Source: Nitrospira sp. (GTDB lineage: Bacteria > Nitrospirota > Nitrospiria > Nitrospirales > Nitrospiraceae). Taken from it: a stretch of 55,875 nucleotides of DNA. The DNA lies in NCBI GenBank assembly GCA_005116895.1, contig SWDO01000002.1:104158-160032 (forward strand), written 5' to 3'. The notes beneath the pieces are model-generated. The model was not told where the DNA came from, searched no databases, and worked only from the letters and a program-made list of their open reading frames with translations. The translations under genes were made by a program, and so were the position numbers. Of the stretch, positions 28,016 through 37,286 are shown piece after piece; position 1 is the first letter of the stretch, and each line of letters starts with the position of its first letter.

Positions 28016-29601
28016 TGCGGTTGGCCCTCCGGCGAGACCTGCGCCCCTTGCCCAAACGCCGGTCCAGTCGGCGACGTAATCCGCTCCACGGTTGGAGAGA
28101 ACGGGTCAGCCTGGCGCATGGCTGACGCGTGTTCAGCAGCCGGTGGGAAGACGCGCGCGATGACTTTCTCTACGCTGGGATGCATGCGAGTCAGAATGGG
28201 GTTCGGGAAGATCCCGATCACGAAGATCAAGACGACCAGTGGCACCACGGTGATCATCTCACGCAGGTTCACATCACGAAGCTTCGGGAGCATATGCGGA
28301 TGGGGGACGCCGAAGGCGACACGTTGGACCATCCAGAGCAAGTAGGCTGCCGCCAGGATAATTCCCAACAACGCTAAGGCCGTGGCGATCTTGCTCCAGA
28401 GGAAGGCGCCTGCAAGAACCATAAACTCTCCGACGAAACTGTTCGTGCCGGGCAGCCCCAACGAAGACAATGAAAAAATGACGAGGAAGGTCGCATACCG
28501 TGGCATCGGCTTGGTGAGTCCAGTATTGTCGGCGATCTGTCGGCTATGGGTGCGTTCGTAAATCATTCCAACGCAGAGAAAGAGTCCGCCAGTGGTGATG
28601 CCGTGGTTCACCATCTGCATGACGGCGCCTTCGATTCCTTGAATATTAAACATAAAGAGGCCGAGCGTGACAAATCCCATGTGGCTCACACTCGAATAGG
28701 CGATGAGTTTTTTTAGGTCGGACTGAGCGAGTGCCATGTAGGCCCCATAGATGATGGCAATAATGGAGAGCGCCACCATCACTGGCGTAAACGCTTGAGA
28801 GGCGTCAGGCAACATCGGCAGGCTGAAACGTAGAAACCCATAGGTGCCCATTTTGAGCAGCACGCTGGCGAGTATGACGCTGCCGGCTGTGGGTGCCTCT
28901 ACGTGCGCGTCTGGCAGCCAGGTATGGAAGGGGAACATGGGAACTTTGACGGCGAATGCGGCGAAGAACGCGAGGAAGAGCCAGAATTGCAACGAATTGG
29001 AATAGGTGCCTTGACTCAATTGAACAATGTCGAACGTATGGCCCCCCTGGAAATACAGCACCAAGATCGCGACCAGTAGCAAGACGCTGCCGGCGAGCGT
29101 ATAGAGCAAGAATTTGATCGCGGCGTAGAGACGATTCGGCCCACCCCAGATCCCGATCAACAGGTACATCGGAATCAGCATCGCCTCCCAAAAGACATAG
29201 AACAGCACGAAATCCAGCGCGGTGAACACGCCGATCATGGCGCTTTCCATAATGAGCAGCATGGCCATGAAACTCCGCATTCTGATCTCGATGGAGTGCC
29301 ATGAGATCAGGATGCAGAGCGGCATCAGGACCGTCGTCATGAGAACGAGCGGGAGGCTGATTCCATCAAGTCCGAGTCGATAATTGATGGACAGCGAGGG
29401 GATCCACCGCGCCGATTCCATGAACTGCATCTCACCGGATGACGCATCGAACAACCACCAGAGCGGGAGTGAGATCAGGAGGTCGGCTGTGGCTACAGCC
29501 AGAGCCGTAACCTTGATGGAGCGCTCCTTCACCGCGAAGACAGCAATGGCCCCGACTAGCGGGAGGACGACCAGTAATGTGAGCCACGGAAAGCCGCTCA
29601 T
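28012..29601 (-). CDS. nuoM: NADH-quinone oxidoreductase subunit M
   Basis: 529 aa from the ATG at 29601, which has GGAG upstream; a longer reading to 29649 has no ribosome site. It is an antiporter-like pump subunit with about 14 helices. Conserved parts include FVLFYVFWEAMLIPMYLLIG (essential Glu), KVPMFPFHTWLPDAHVEAPT and KLIAYSSVSHMGFVTLG. The gene lies between nuoL and nuoN and overlaps nuoN by four bases. Confidence 0.95.
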   Translation of the reverse strand: MSGFPWLTLLVVLPLVGAIAVFAVKERSIKVTALAVATADLLISLPLWWLFDASSGEMQFMESARWIPSLSINYRLGLDGISLPLVLMTTVLMPLCILISWHSIEIRMRSFMAMLLIMESAMIGVFTALDFVLFYVFWEAMLIPMYLLIGIWGGPNRLYAAIKFLLYTLAGSVLLLVAILVLYFQGGHTFDIVQLSQGTYSNSLQFWLFLAFFAAFAVKVPMFPFHTWLPDAHVEAPTAGSVILASVLLKMGTYGFLRFSLPMLPDASQAFTPVMVALSIIAIIYGAYMALAQSDLKKLIAYSSVSHMGFVTLGLFMFNIQGIEGAVMQMVNHGITTGGLFLCVGMIYERTHSRQIADNTGLTKPMPRYATFLVIFSLSSLGLPGTNSFVGEFMVLAGAFLWSKIATALALLGIILAAAYLLWMVQRVAFGVPHPHMLPKLRDVNLREMITVVPLVVLIFVIGIFPNPILTRMHPSVEKVIARVFPPAAEHASAMRQADPFSPTVERITSPTGPAFGQGAQVSPEGQPQ

Positions 29602-29691
29602 CGGGACTCCTACATCAGTGATGTCAAACACAAACGGCAACGTGTGCAATCAGTCATGGTAATGTCAATCTGGCTACGTATCCGTGGTCTC

Positions 29692-31587
29692 TCAAAGAAG
29701 GAGATACGCCGTTAACACGACGATCCCTACCGCCATCGCCAAGGCATAGTGCTGAGTCTGCCCACTCTGGACCAGTCGTAACAGCCATCCCCACCAGGTG
29801 ATGGCGCGCGCAATCCCGTTGACGGTTCCATCGATTATGTGGACATCAACATGCTTCCAGAGTTTGGAAGCGGCCACAAGTGTTGGTCGTACGAATAAGT
29901 AATCGTAGGCTTCATCGACATACCATTTGTTCAACGAGCCCCGATAGAGGATGCCCCACTGTCGCGCCAAGCGCTCCGGAAGATCCGGGTTGAGGACATA
30001 CACATAATAGGCGGCGGCCATGCCGATCAGACCCATCGCTGTCGCGGCTGCCATAATCATGAGCCCATCCGAGCCATGAGGGACGGCGGGTTCACCCCCG
30101 GTTGAAAAAATGGGTTCTAGGAACGATGGGATGCCGAGATAACCAGTCAGAATGCTCAAAACTGCGAGAATGATGAGCGGTGTTGTGATTGTCCGTGAGG
30201 GCTCGTGGAGGTGCTCCGCATGGTGCGGATCAACATGGGACGTTCCCCAGAAGGTCACGAATACAAGCCGGAAGCTGTAGAAGGCGGTCAGGAGCGCCGT
30301 CAGCAGACCCAGGAGCGTCAGTGTCCGGCCAAGGTTGCCTGACGACCAGGCGGACACGAGGATGTCATCCTTACTAAAGAAGCCGGCCGTCAGAGGAAAG
30401 CCGGCAAGCGCTAGCGAGCCAACCACAAACGTCCAGTAGGTGATCGGTAACTTGTCTTTGAGACCGCCCATGTGCCTCATATCTTGCTCATGGTGCAGGG
30501 CAATAATCACAGAGCCGCAGCCTAAAAACAGCAAGGCCTTGAACGCGCCGTGCGTCAATAAGTGATACATGCCGGACGCATAGGCACCAAGTCCGCACGC
30601 CATGATCATGTACCCGAGCTGACTGACCGTCGAATACGCGACGACCCGTTTGATGTCGGTCTGAGTCAACGCGATCGTGGCGCCGAGGACCATCGTTGCC
30701 GCCCCTGTAATCGCGACCACGCTCATCGCGGTTGGTGAAAGGTTATAGATCGGGGCGAGACGCGCCACCATGAAGACGCCGGCGGTGACCATCGTGGCGG
30801 CGTGAATGAGGGCCGAAATCGGCGTCGGTCCTTCCATCGCATCAGGCAGCCAGACGTGGAGCGGAACTTGGGCAGATTTACCGACCGCACCAGTGAAGAG
30901 CAAAAGTGCGATGAGCGTGAAGACCGACACCTCCCATGTTCCACCGAAAGGGCCGAGGAGGTTCATCGTCACATCAGTCGCCTCATGGAGGGCAGGAAAG
31001 ATATCAAGGTAGTTCAGCGATCCAAAGCTGTACCAGACGAGCAGAAGGCCCAGCATGAATCCGAAGTCTCCTACACGATTGACCAGAAAGGCCTTGGTGG
31101 CGGCGGCACAAGCAGAAGCACGCTCGTACCAGTGCCCGATCAACAGATACGAGCAGAGTCCGACCGCTTCCCAGAACACGAAAAGCTGTAATAAGTTGTC
31201 GGCCAGCACCAACATCAACATGGAGAAGGTGAACAAGGCGATGTAGCCGAAGAAACGGGCATAACCTGGTTCACCATGCATGTACCCGATGGTATAGACG
31301 TGTACGAGCGAACTGACACCGGTGACCAGTAGGAGCATCACGGCGGTGAGTCGGTCGATATGAAGACCGATGTGAATGTCCAGCGTTCCGGATGTCAACC
31401 AGGTATAGAGCGGAAGCGAAATGACAGAGCCGGAAGCCACTTCTAAAAAGGCTCCCATCGACAAGGCGAGCGACAACATCACCGCCGGAACCGCAACAAG
31501 GTGAGCACGGGCGTTAATGTGCCGGCCAGCCAAGCCAAGAATCAAAAAGGCCGTCAGCGGAAGGAGTGGGATAAAGGCGTACAGCAT
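29692..31587 (-). CDS. nuoL: NADH-quinone oxidoreductase subunit L
   Basis: 631 aa, the largest and most distal pump subunit of complex I, with about 16 membrane helices and the long C-terminal lateral helix region. Signature stretches are LFVFWEAVGLCSYLLIGHWY, KSAQVPLHVWLPDAMEGPTP and KRVVAYSTVSQLGYMIMACG. Length and channel residues are as in the family. It is separated from nuoK by a 169-base spacer full of degenerate heptamer repeats, unlike the tight nuoM-nuoN junction. Confidence 0.95.
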   Translation of the reverse strand: MLYAFIPLLPLTAFLILGLAGRHINARAHLVAVPAVMLSLALSMGAFLEVASGSVISLPLYTWLTSGTLDIHIGLHIDRLTAVMLLLVTGVSSLVHVYTIGYMHGEPGYARFFGYIALFTFSMLMLVLADNLLQLFVFWEAVGLCSYLLIGHWYERASACAAATKAFLVNRVGDFGFMLGLLLVWYSFGSLNYLDIFPALHEATDVTMNLLGPFGGTWEVSVFTLIALLLFTGAVGKSAQVPLHVWLPDAMEGPTPISALIHAATMVTAGVFMVARLAPIYNLSPTAMSVVAITGAATMVLGATIALTQTDIKRVVAYSTVSQLGYMIMACGLGAYASGMYHLLTHGAFKALLFLGCGSVIIALHHEQDMRHMGGLKDKLPITYWTFVVGSLALAGFPLTAGFFSKDDILVSAWSSGNLGRTLTLLGLLTALLTAFYSFRLVFVTFWGTSHVDPHHAEHLHEPSRTITTPLIILAVLSILTGYLGIPSFLEPIFSTGGEPAVPHGSDGLMIMAAATAMGLIGMAAAYYVYVLNPDLPERLARQWGILYRGSLNKWYVDEAYDYLFVRPTLVAASKLWKHVDVHIIDGTVNGIARAITWWGWLLRLVQSGQTQHYALAMAVGIVVLTAYLLL

Positions 31588-31756
31588 CAGAAATCGTGCC
31601 TCGTCGTTCGTTACTCGTGAAGCCTATCGGCCGACGGTTTCACGTTCCATGTTTCAGGTTTCAAGACGTTGGTTGCCGCACAACGTGAAACGTTGAACTT
31701 GAAATGTGGAACTCGGGATTGAAGGAACGAACGACGCTTCACGAGATACAGCTCCT
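31588..31756. repeat. Heptamer-repeat spacer between nuoK and nuoL
   Basis: Contains GTTTCACGTTCCATGTTTCA, AACGTGAAACGTTGAACTTG and CGCTTCACGAGATAC, that is, many degenerate copies of GTGAAAC and its complement. No gene fits. It is transcribed as part of the nuo operon. Confidence 0.65.
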
Positions 31757-32059
31757 TTACCATTTCAATAGGTTGAATTCTTCAACATTGATCGTGGATC
31801 TCGATCGGTGCAGGGCGATGATAATCGCGAGTCCGACGGCAACCTCCGCAGCGGCGACCGTTAAGGCAAAAAAGACGAACACTTGACCGCCAAGATCCTG
31901 CAGATAGTCGGAGAACGCGACGAAGTTAATGTTGGTGGCGTTCAGCATCAGTTCCACCGACAGCAGAATGGCAATGATATTGCGCCGGATGAGCACACCC
32001 ACTACGCCTGTGAAGAAGACGATGGCACTCAAGATGAGGTAGTACGAGATAGGAATCAT
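31757..32059 (-). CDS. nuoK: NADH-quinone oxidoreductase subunit K
   Basis: 100 aa with three membrane helices, the usual size. The conserved Glu in the second helix is in [19 protein letters not shown] and a second Glu is in [18 protein letters not shown]; both belong to the central charge axis of complex I. It lies between nuoJ and nuoL, with repeat-filled spacers on both sides. Confidence 0.95.
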   Translation of the reverse strand: MIPISYYLILSAIVFFTGVVGVLIRRNIIAILLSVELMLNATNINFVAFSDYLQDLGGQVFVFFALTVAAAEVAVGLAIIIALHRSRSTINVEEFNLLKW

Positions 32060-32204
32060 TCTTTAGCCCTCGTGAAGCGTCGTTCGTGAAGCGTGAAGCG
32101 TTATCGAGTGGGGAGACAAGAACAAGAATCCCGCGCTCGCACTTTCTTTCTGAATGATGCGTTTCACGAGATACGCTCGTCTCGCTGACTCTTCGAAGCG
32201 GGCT
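32060..32204. repeat. Heptamer-repeat spacer between nuoJ and nuoK
   Basis: Begins with CTCGTGAAGCGTCGTTCGTG and has GAAGCGTGAAGCG; the far side has GCGTTTCACGAGATACG and GCTTCACGTTTCACG. The two sides are in inverted orientation, so the transcript could fold. No gene fits. Confidence 0.65.
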
Positions 32205-32729
32205 TCACGTTTCACGCTGGCCAATGTCTTTCTTCGCGAGAACGATGGCGCCGATCATTGCCACAAGGAGTACCAAGGAGGCCACCTCGAACGGGAATAA
32301 ATAGGTTGAATAAAGTGTCTTGCCGATGGCCAAGGTATTGTCGGTGGCGATGGCACCATCCGGTCCGGATTGGAGCGATCGACTCCCGGTGTTGACGGCG
32401 CCGGCTCCGCCGGAGAGAAGCAAGAGAGACTCAATGAACAATGGAATGCAGACTACTCCTGCGATCCGCCATTGGCTATGGTAACGGTCGTCTTGCGTGA
32501 CATTGAGTATCATGACGACGAACAGATACAGCACGAGAATGGCCCCGGCATAGACGATAATCTGCACGGCTGCGAGAAACTCGGCATGGAGTGTGATGAA
32601 GAGTCCCGCGACATGGAAAAACATGACCAAGAGCGAAAGCGCACTGTAGACAGGATTTTTCAATGCCACCACCAGAATGGACGTGATGACGATCATTCCG
32701 GCGAAGTATCCAAAAAACAACTGCGACAT
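32205..32729 (-). CDS. nuoJ: NADH-quinone oxidoreductase subunit J
   Basis: 174 aa with five membrane helices. The start is supported by AGGAA seven bases upstream. The conserved segment of helix 3 reads AVQIIVYAGAILVLYLFVVM, which includes the pi-bulge Tyr region used in coupling. The last helix, VASLVLLVAMIGAIVLAKKD, is family-typical. A Gly-rich loop of about 40 residues separates helices 4 and 5. Confidence 0.95.
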   Translation of the reverse strand: MSQLFFGYFAGMIVITSILVVALKNPVYSALSLLVMFFHVAGLFITLHAEFLAAVQIIVYAGAILVLYLFVVMILNVTQDDRYHSQWRIAGVVCIPLFIESLLLLSGGAGAVNTGSRSLQSGPDGAIATDNTLAIGKTLYSTYLFPFEVASLVLLVAMIGAIVLAKKDIGQRET

Positions 32730-32817
32730 GGACGGTTCCTGGGTTAGCGGCCGACCGGGGCTAGCCTAACGCAACGGTGATGCAGTCATGACTCGTCTGA
32801 TGAGTACTCTGTGAAAG

Positions 32818-33384
32818 TCAGTCCGGTTTTGGCGGCACGTGCTTGAATGCCACGTTGAAGAACGCGACGTTTGGATGTTGCAGCTCCAGACGTTTCTCGC
32901 GGACTGGAAACGAACGGTCGCCGATCGCGAGCAATTGTTGTTTGTTCAGATGGAGCTGGCGCTTGTCGTATACCGCCCATTCAAACTCTCTCGTCATGCC
33001 CAGCGCATCGACGGGGCAGGCATCCACGCACATCCCGCAGAACAAGCACCGGGTCATGTCCATGTAATATTCTTTTGAGTAGCGTTTCGTCGGCTCACCC
33101 GGCACTTCGGCGCTGACGACCCGGATGACGCGCGACGGACAGGCCGCTTCACAGAGGTCGCATCCCACGCACTTCTCGGTCCCATCATCGTATCGGAGCA
33201 GCGCGAGCATGCCGCGATAATTGTCCGGCAACGTGCGTTTTTCATGAGGATATTGCAAGGTCACGGGACGGTAATTGAGGAGATGGGACAAGGTCGCCTT
33301 CATGCCGACGAGAATCTCGTAGAACGTGATCGTCTTGAACCATTCGTGTAGGTTCAAACGCTTGGTGGTCGCCGTAGATGCCAT
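32818..33384 (-). CDS. nuoI: NADH-quinone oxidoreductase subunit I
   Basis: 188 aa. Two 4Fe-4S ferredoxin motifs bind clusters N6a and N6b: CVGCDLCEAACPSRVI and CLFCGMCVDACPVDAL, each ending in Cys-Pro. An N-terminal amphipathic helix lies before them. The subunit carries electrons from NuoG towards NuoB and the quinone site. It is 24 bases from nuoH. The C-terminal tail after the second motif is about 70 residues and rich in charged residues. Confidence 0.95.
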   Translation of the reverse strand: MASTATTKRLNLHEWFKTITFYEILVGMKATLSHLLNYRPVTLQYPHEKRTLPDNYRGMLALLRYDDGTEKCVGCDLCEAACPSRVIRVVSAEVPGEPTKRYSKEYYMDMTRCLFCGMCVDACPVDALGMTREFEWAVYDKRQLHLNKQQLLAIGDRSFPVREKRLELQHPNVAFFNVAFKHVPPKPD

Positions 33385-33408
33385 GATGGATCTCGTCTGT
33401 TATTTCAT

Positions 33409-34476
33409 CTATTGAAAGAAAAACACCGCAAGGGCCGTTACGACGATGTTCCCCAACGCAATGGGCAACAGCACCTTCCAGCCGAATCGCATCAGCTGAT
33501 CGTAGCGCAGTCTCGGCAACGTGGCTCGTAGCCAGAAAAAGAGGAACAAGAACGAGTATGTCTTGACCGCAAACCACATGGTGTTCTCGGCCCAGGCCAG
33601 GGACGGCAGGCCGATGAACGCCATAATCGTTCCAGGATACGGTGCGTTCCATCCACCGAGAAACAGCGCAGCCGCGACGCAGGACACTAACACCATGTTG
33701 GCGTACTCGGCGAGGAAAAAGAACGCGAATCTGAGGCCGCTGTATTCCGTGAAGAAGCCGGCGACGAGCTCGCTCTCCGCTTCCGGCAGATCGAACGGAA
33801 CCCGGTTGGTTTCCGCCACCGATGAGATCACGTAGACGACAAGCGCAAAAATTTGTGGAGCCGGCAACGCGAAGACATACCAATGCCAAAATCCTCCGGC
33901 CTGGGCATCGGTGATTTTCACCAGGCTAAGGGAACCGCCCAGAATCAACACGCCGACAATGGACAGTCCCACATTCAGCTCGTAACTGATGATCTGCGCC
34001 GCCGATCGTAGCCCACCGAGCAAGGAGTATTTGCTGTTGGATGCCCATCCGCCAAGAATGATGCCATAGGCCCCGAGCGACGCGAAGGCTAAGACGTACA
34101 GAATGCCGATATTGATATCGCTGATAACAAATGGTCTTACGGTGATGCCGCCGACCTCAAACGTCTGATTGGGGCCCCATGGAATGACGGCAAATCCGAT
34201 GAATGCGGGAATGAGACAGAGTATCGGGGCCATGGTGAACAGGAACTTGTTGGCCCCGGCGGGGATAATGTCTTCCTTAAAGAAGAGTTTGATGGCATCC
34301 GCAAACGGCTGGAGAATGCCGTAGGGTCCCACTTCCATCGGACCCATGCGGTCCTGCATCCAGCCGAGGACTTTTCGCTCCGCAAGGGTGAGGATGAGCA
34401 CGGTGATGACCACGATGCCCATGACTGCGGCGATCTGGGTCAGGGAGATAGCAAGACGCAATCCGAATTCAGTCAC
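33409..34476 (-). CDS. nuoH: NADH-quinone oxidoreductase subunit H
   Basis: 355 aa with eight membrane helices. The GTG start at 34476 has GAGGAG upstream. The quinone-chamber loop is recognisable as DLPEAESELVAGFFTEYSGL, and the N-terminal part has ERKVLGWMQDRMGPMEVGPY. It links the quinone cavity to the membrane arm. The gene sits between nuoG and nuoI, as in the common bacterial order. Confidence 0.96.
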   Translation of the reverse strand: MTEFGLRLAISLTQIAAVMGIVVITVLILTLAERKVLGWMQDRMGPMEVGPYGILQPFADAIKLFFKEDIIPAGANKFLFTMAPILCLIPAFIGFAVIPWGPNQTFEVGGITVRPFVISDINIGILYVLAFASLGAYGIILGGWASNSKYSLLGGLRSAAQIISYELNVGLSIVGVLILGGSLSLVKITDAQAGGFWHWYVFALPAPQIFALVVYVISSVAETNRVPFDLPEAESELVAGFFTEYSGLRFAFFFLAEYANMVLVSCVAAALFLGGWNAPYPGTIMAFIGLPSLAWAENTMWFAVKTYSFLFLFFWLRATLPRLRYDQLMRFGWKVLLPIALGNIVVTALAVFFFQ

Positions 34477-34523
34477 GATAGGACTCCTCGATTAGCACAG
34501 TGATCCGTGTTGAGCGAGCGGCA

Positions 34524-37190
34524 TCACGCCACCTTCATCATGGACACCGTCGCCGTCCGGAACGACGGCACATGGGTGATCGGATCGATAGCGCATTCAA
34601 ATAGTTGGACGGCCGCTTGACCAAAGTGATACGGGAACCATGCCGTTCCTTGTGGGACTCGTTCCATAATTTTGACCTCGGTTGTCATTTCCCCGGATGT
34701 GCTGGAGAGGCGGACACGATCGCCCTCCGACAAGGCAAAGCGTGCGGCGTCAGATGGACTGATACGGAGCCGGCCGCTTCCTTCGACTTGTAACAATCCC
34801 TTTGATCGTGTGGATAATTTTCCAGAATGGAACAGGCTTTGTGTCAATTCTAGTCGTACGGTTCCATCCGGTCTGGACACGCGTGAGATCGGGTGGTACC
34901 TCGTTGCCAGGTCATGCTGATAGCCATCGGTGAGATAGCGGTCCACGGCCGAGCGATCCACTTTGGGCGGCAAAGGTGTGGGCCCCAGCGAGCTATAGCC
35001 AGGAATGAGGCTCCGAATTTCCTTCAGGATTTCCTTGCTCTCGGCATACTCCATGGGTGAGTTCAATAAGATAGAAAGCGCGGAAAAGATCTCCCAGTCT
35101 GGGCGACTTTCTCCGACGGGCTCGATCGACGGACGCACAGCCTGCACATGTCCCTCGGTATTGGTAAACGTTCCATGTTTTTCCAGAGAACTCGCGGCCG
35201 GCAATACGACGTGAGCCAAGGCGGCCGTCTCCGTTAAAAATAGCTCCTGGCATACCAAGAGATCAAGGTTGCGCAGCGAGGCCTCGGCATGGATCGCCGC
35301 AGGGAGGCTTCCGACTGGATTCTCTCCGACGATGAACATCGCCTTGAGAGATCCCGCGCGGGCTCGCTCCAACATCTCGATGAGGGACGCTCCTTTGTCA
35401 GTTGGAAGTTCGCTTTTCCATTGTTTCGCAATCCTCTCGCGCTCTGTGCCGCTGGTGATGGGCTGTGCTCCGGGAAGAAATTCGGTGACGGTTCCCATTT
35501 CGACCGCGCCCTGGTCGTTATTTTCTTCGGCGAGCGGGGCAAAGCCACAGCCAGGCTCATCCAACTTCCCTGTCAGAAGAAGGAGATCCAAGAGGGTCAA
35601 ACACCCACTGTAGCCCTGTTCGCTTCGCAACAAGAGCTGCCCGGCCACGATCACGACCCGGCGCGCTCCTGCTGCCGCTTTGGCTGCCCTCACATACGCC
35701 TCTGGCTCGATCCCGGTCGCTGCCTGGATCTCCTGCCACGAGATCTGTTGTAGTGCGCTCGTCATGGCGTTGAAATATGTCGGATGTCGTTGCGCGAGGT
35801 TCGGTTGTGTCAACTTCTGTTCGAGGACGGCCTTCACCAGACCGACGATCGCATGGTGCGTGTCGCTGGTCGGAATACGGAAATGATGGTGTGAGAGATT
35901 GGCGATGTTGCTCATGGTGTCGACGACGGGCTCCAATGATTCAATCGTAATCAGTGTCGCCCGGCGTTTCTTCACCGCTTCTTTAACCTTGAGGCCTGTG
36001 ATGGGATTTGTCTCGGTAATATTCGTCCCGACGAGGATCAGAACATCCGCGTCCAGGATGTCGTCGAAGGTGACGGTCCACCGATGTGTCCCCTGCACCA
36101 GTTGCATGGCCTGCAGGCCGTTGACATGGCCATAGCGCGCGCTGCTGTCGATATGGTTGGTGCCAACGGCGATGCGGAGAAATTTCTGAAACAGATACAA
36201 TTCTTCATTCGTACAACGGCCCGAGATCAACCCTCCGACGCTCTGGCCCCCATACGCGGCTTTTATCTCGCCGACACGGCCGGCGACGTATTCCAGGGCT
36301 TCTTCCCAGGTCGCTTGCATCAGCCTGCCATCGCGCCGAATCAGCGGATGAGTCAGGCGCTGTGGATCGCTGGCCGCATGGAATCCAAAAAACCCCCGGG
36401 CGCACAGGTCGCCGTTGTTGCGTCCCGCTCCATGCGCCGAGTTCACTTCAATAAGTTCCTGCCCCTTGGTCTGCACCGTGATCTGGCACCCATCTCCGCA
36501 GTAACCGCAGATGGTTTCGGCTCGTTTCAACATCCACGGACGGTACTCGTACATGGACAGTCGGCTGGTAATCGCGCCGACCGGACAGATCTGAACGCAG
36601 CCGCCGCAGAACTCACAATCGAGAGGGTGAGAGCCGAAGTGCTTGATTTCCGTCATGGTCCCGCGACCGACCGGTGCCAAGGCTTTGACGTCCATGACTT
36701 CATCGCAGTATCGGACGCAGCGGAGGCACTGCACGCAGCGATTCATCTGTGTTTCGATGAGCGGGCTGAAATACTCCTTCTGGAAGATGCGCTTGGTTTC
36801 AACGAACCGGCTAGTGGCGGTGTACTGGTGCGAAAAGTCTTGCAGGTCGCACTTCCCCCCTTGATCGCAGACCGGACAGTCCAGCGGATGATTGGCAAGG
36901 ATAAACTCGAGCACTGATTTATGGGCGTCGTCGACCACCGTGGTGGCGGTGCGTATGTTCATCCCCTCGTCAGCCGGTGTGCTACAAGCGGTTTGAAGCT
37001 TGGGTACCTTTTCGATTTCAACCAGGCACATACGACAATTGGCGTCTGGTTTGAGTTTCGGGTGATAGCAAAAATGCGGAATCATGACGCCGACGCGCCG
37101 CGCCGCTTCGATCACCAGTGTCCCTTTGGGGACATGGACCGTCATGCCGTCAATCGTGATACGAACCATCTGCGATGTGGTGTCAGGCAT
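34524..37190 (-). CDS. nuoG: NADH-quinone oxidoreductase subunit G
   Basis: 888 aa from the ATG at 37190 (an in-frame TTG lies two codons earlier). The N-terminal 2Fe-2S domain has CYHPKLKPDANCRMCLVEIE. The His-ligated cluster N5 is in HPLDCPVCDQGGKCDLQ. Clusters of the ferredoxin type are in CVQCLRCVRYC and CEFCGGCVQICPVGA. The extra N7 site is present as CGYCGDGCQITV with a later Cys in GDLCARGFFG. The rest is a molybdopterin-oxidoreductase-like domain without a need for Mo, ending in a beta-barrel cap. The length is normal for bacteria with N7. Confidence 0.95.
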   Translation of the reverse strand: MPDTTSQMVRITIDGMTVHVPKGTLVIEAARRVGVMIPHFCYHPKLKPDANCRMCLVEIEKVPKLQTACSTPADEGMNIRTATTVVDDAHKSVLEFILANHPLDCPVCDQGGKCDLQDFSHQYTATSRFVETKRIFQKEYFSPLIETQMNRCVQCLRCVRYCDEVMDVKALAPVGRGTMTEIKHFGSHPLDCEFCGGCVQICPVGAITSRLSMYEYRPWMLKRAETICGYCGDGCQITVQTKGQELIEVNSAHGAGRNNGDLCARGFFGFHAASDPQRLTHPLIRRDGRLMQATWEEALEYVAGRVGEIKAAYGGQSVGGLISGRCTNEELYLFQKFLRIAVGTNHIDSSARYGHVNGLQAMQLVQGTHRWTVTFDDILDADVLILVGTNITETNPITGLKVKEAVKKRRATLITIESLEPVVDTMSNIANLSHHHFRIPTSDTHHAIVGLVKAVLEQKLTQPNLAQRHPTYFNAMTSALQQISWQEIQAATGIEPEAYVRAAKAAAGARRVVIVAGQLLLRSEQGYSGCLTLLDLLLLTGKLDEPGCGFAPLAEENNDQGAVEMGTVTEFLPGAQPITSGTERERIAKQWKSELPTDKGASLIEMLERARAGSLKAMFIVGENPVGSLPAAIHAEASLRNLDLLVCQELFLTETAALAHVVLPAASSLEKHGTFTNTEGHVQAVRPSIEPVGESRPDWEIFSALSILLNSPMEYAESKEILKEIRSLIPGYSSLGPTPLPPKVDRSAVDRYLTDGYQHDLATRYHPISRVSRPDGTVRLELTQSLFHSGKLSTRSKGLLQVEGSGRLRISPSDAARFALSEGDRVRLSSTSGEMTTEVKIMERVPQGTAWFPYHFGQAAVQLFECAIDPITHVPSFRTATVSMMKVA

Positions 37191-37286
37191 AGTCAAGCTT
37201 TGCTATCTCATGACCGGTCGATCTGTTGATCTGAGGATTTGAGAGGTGCCTTCCGCGTAACAGATCATCAGATTGACAGATTCCCA

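Noticed and set aside
36084..36917. 277-aa open frame opposite nuoG
   Set aside because: Antisense to conserved nuoG cluster motifs; no ribosome site or family features.
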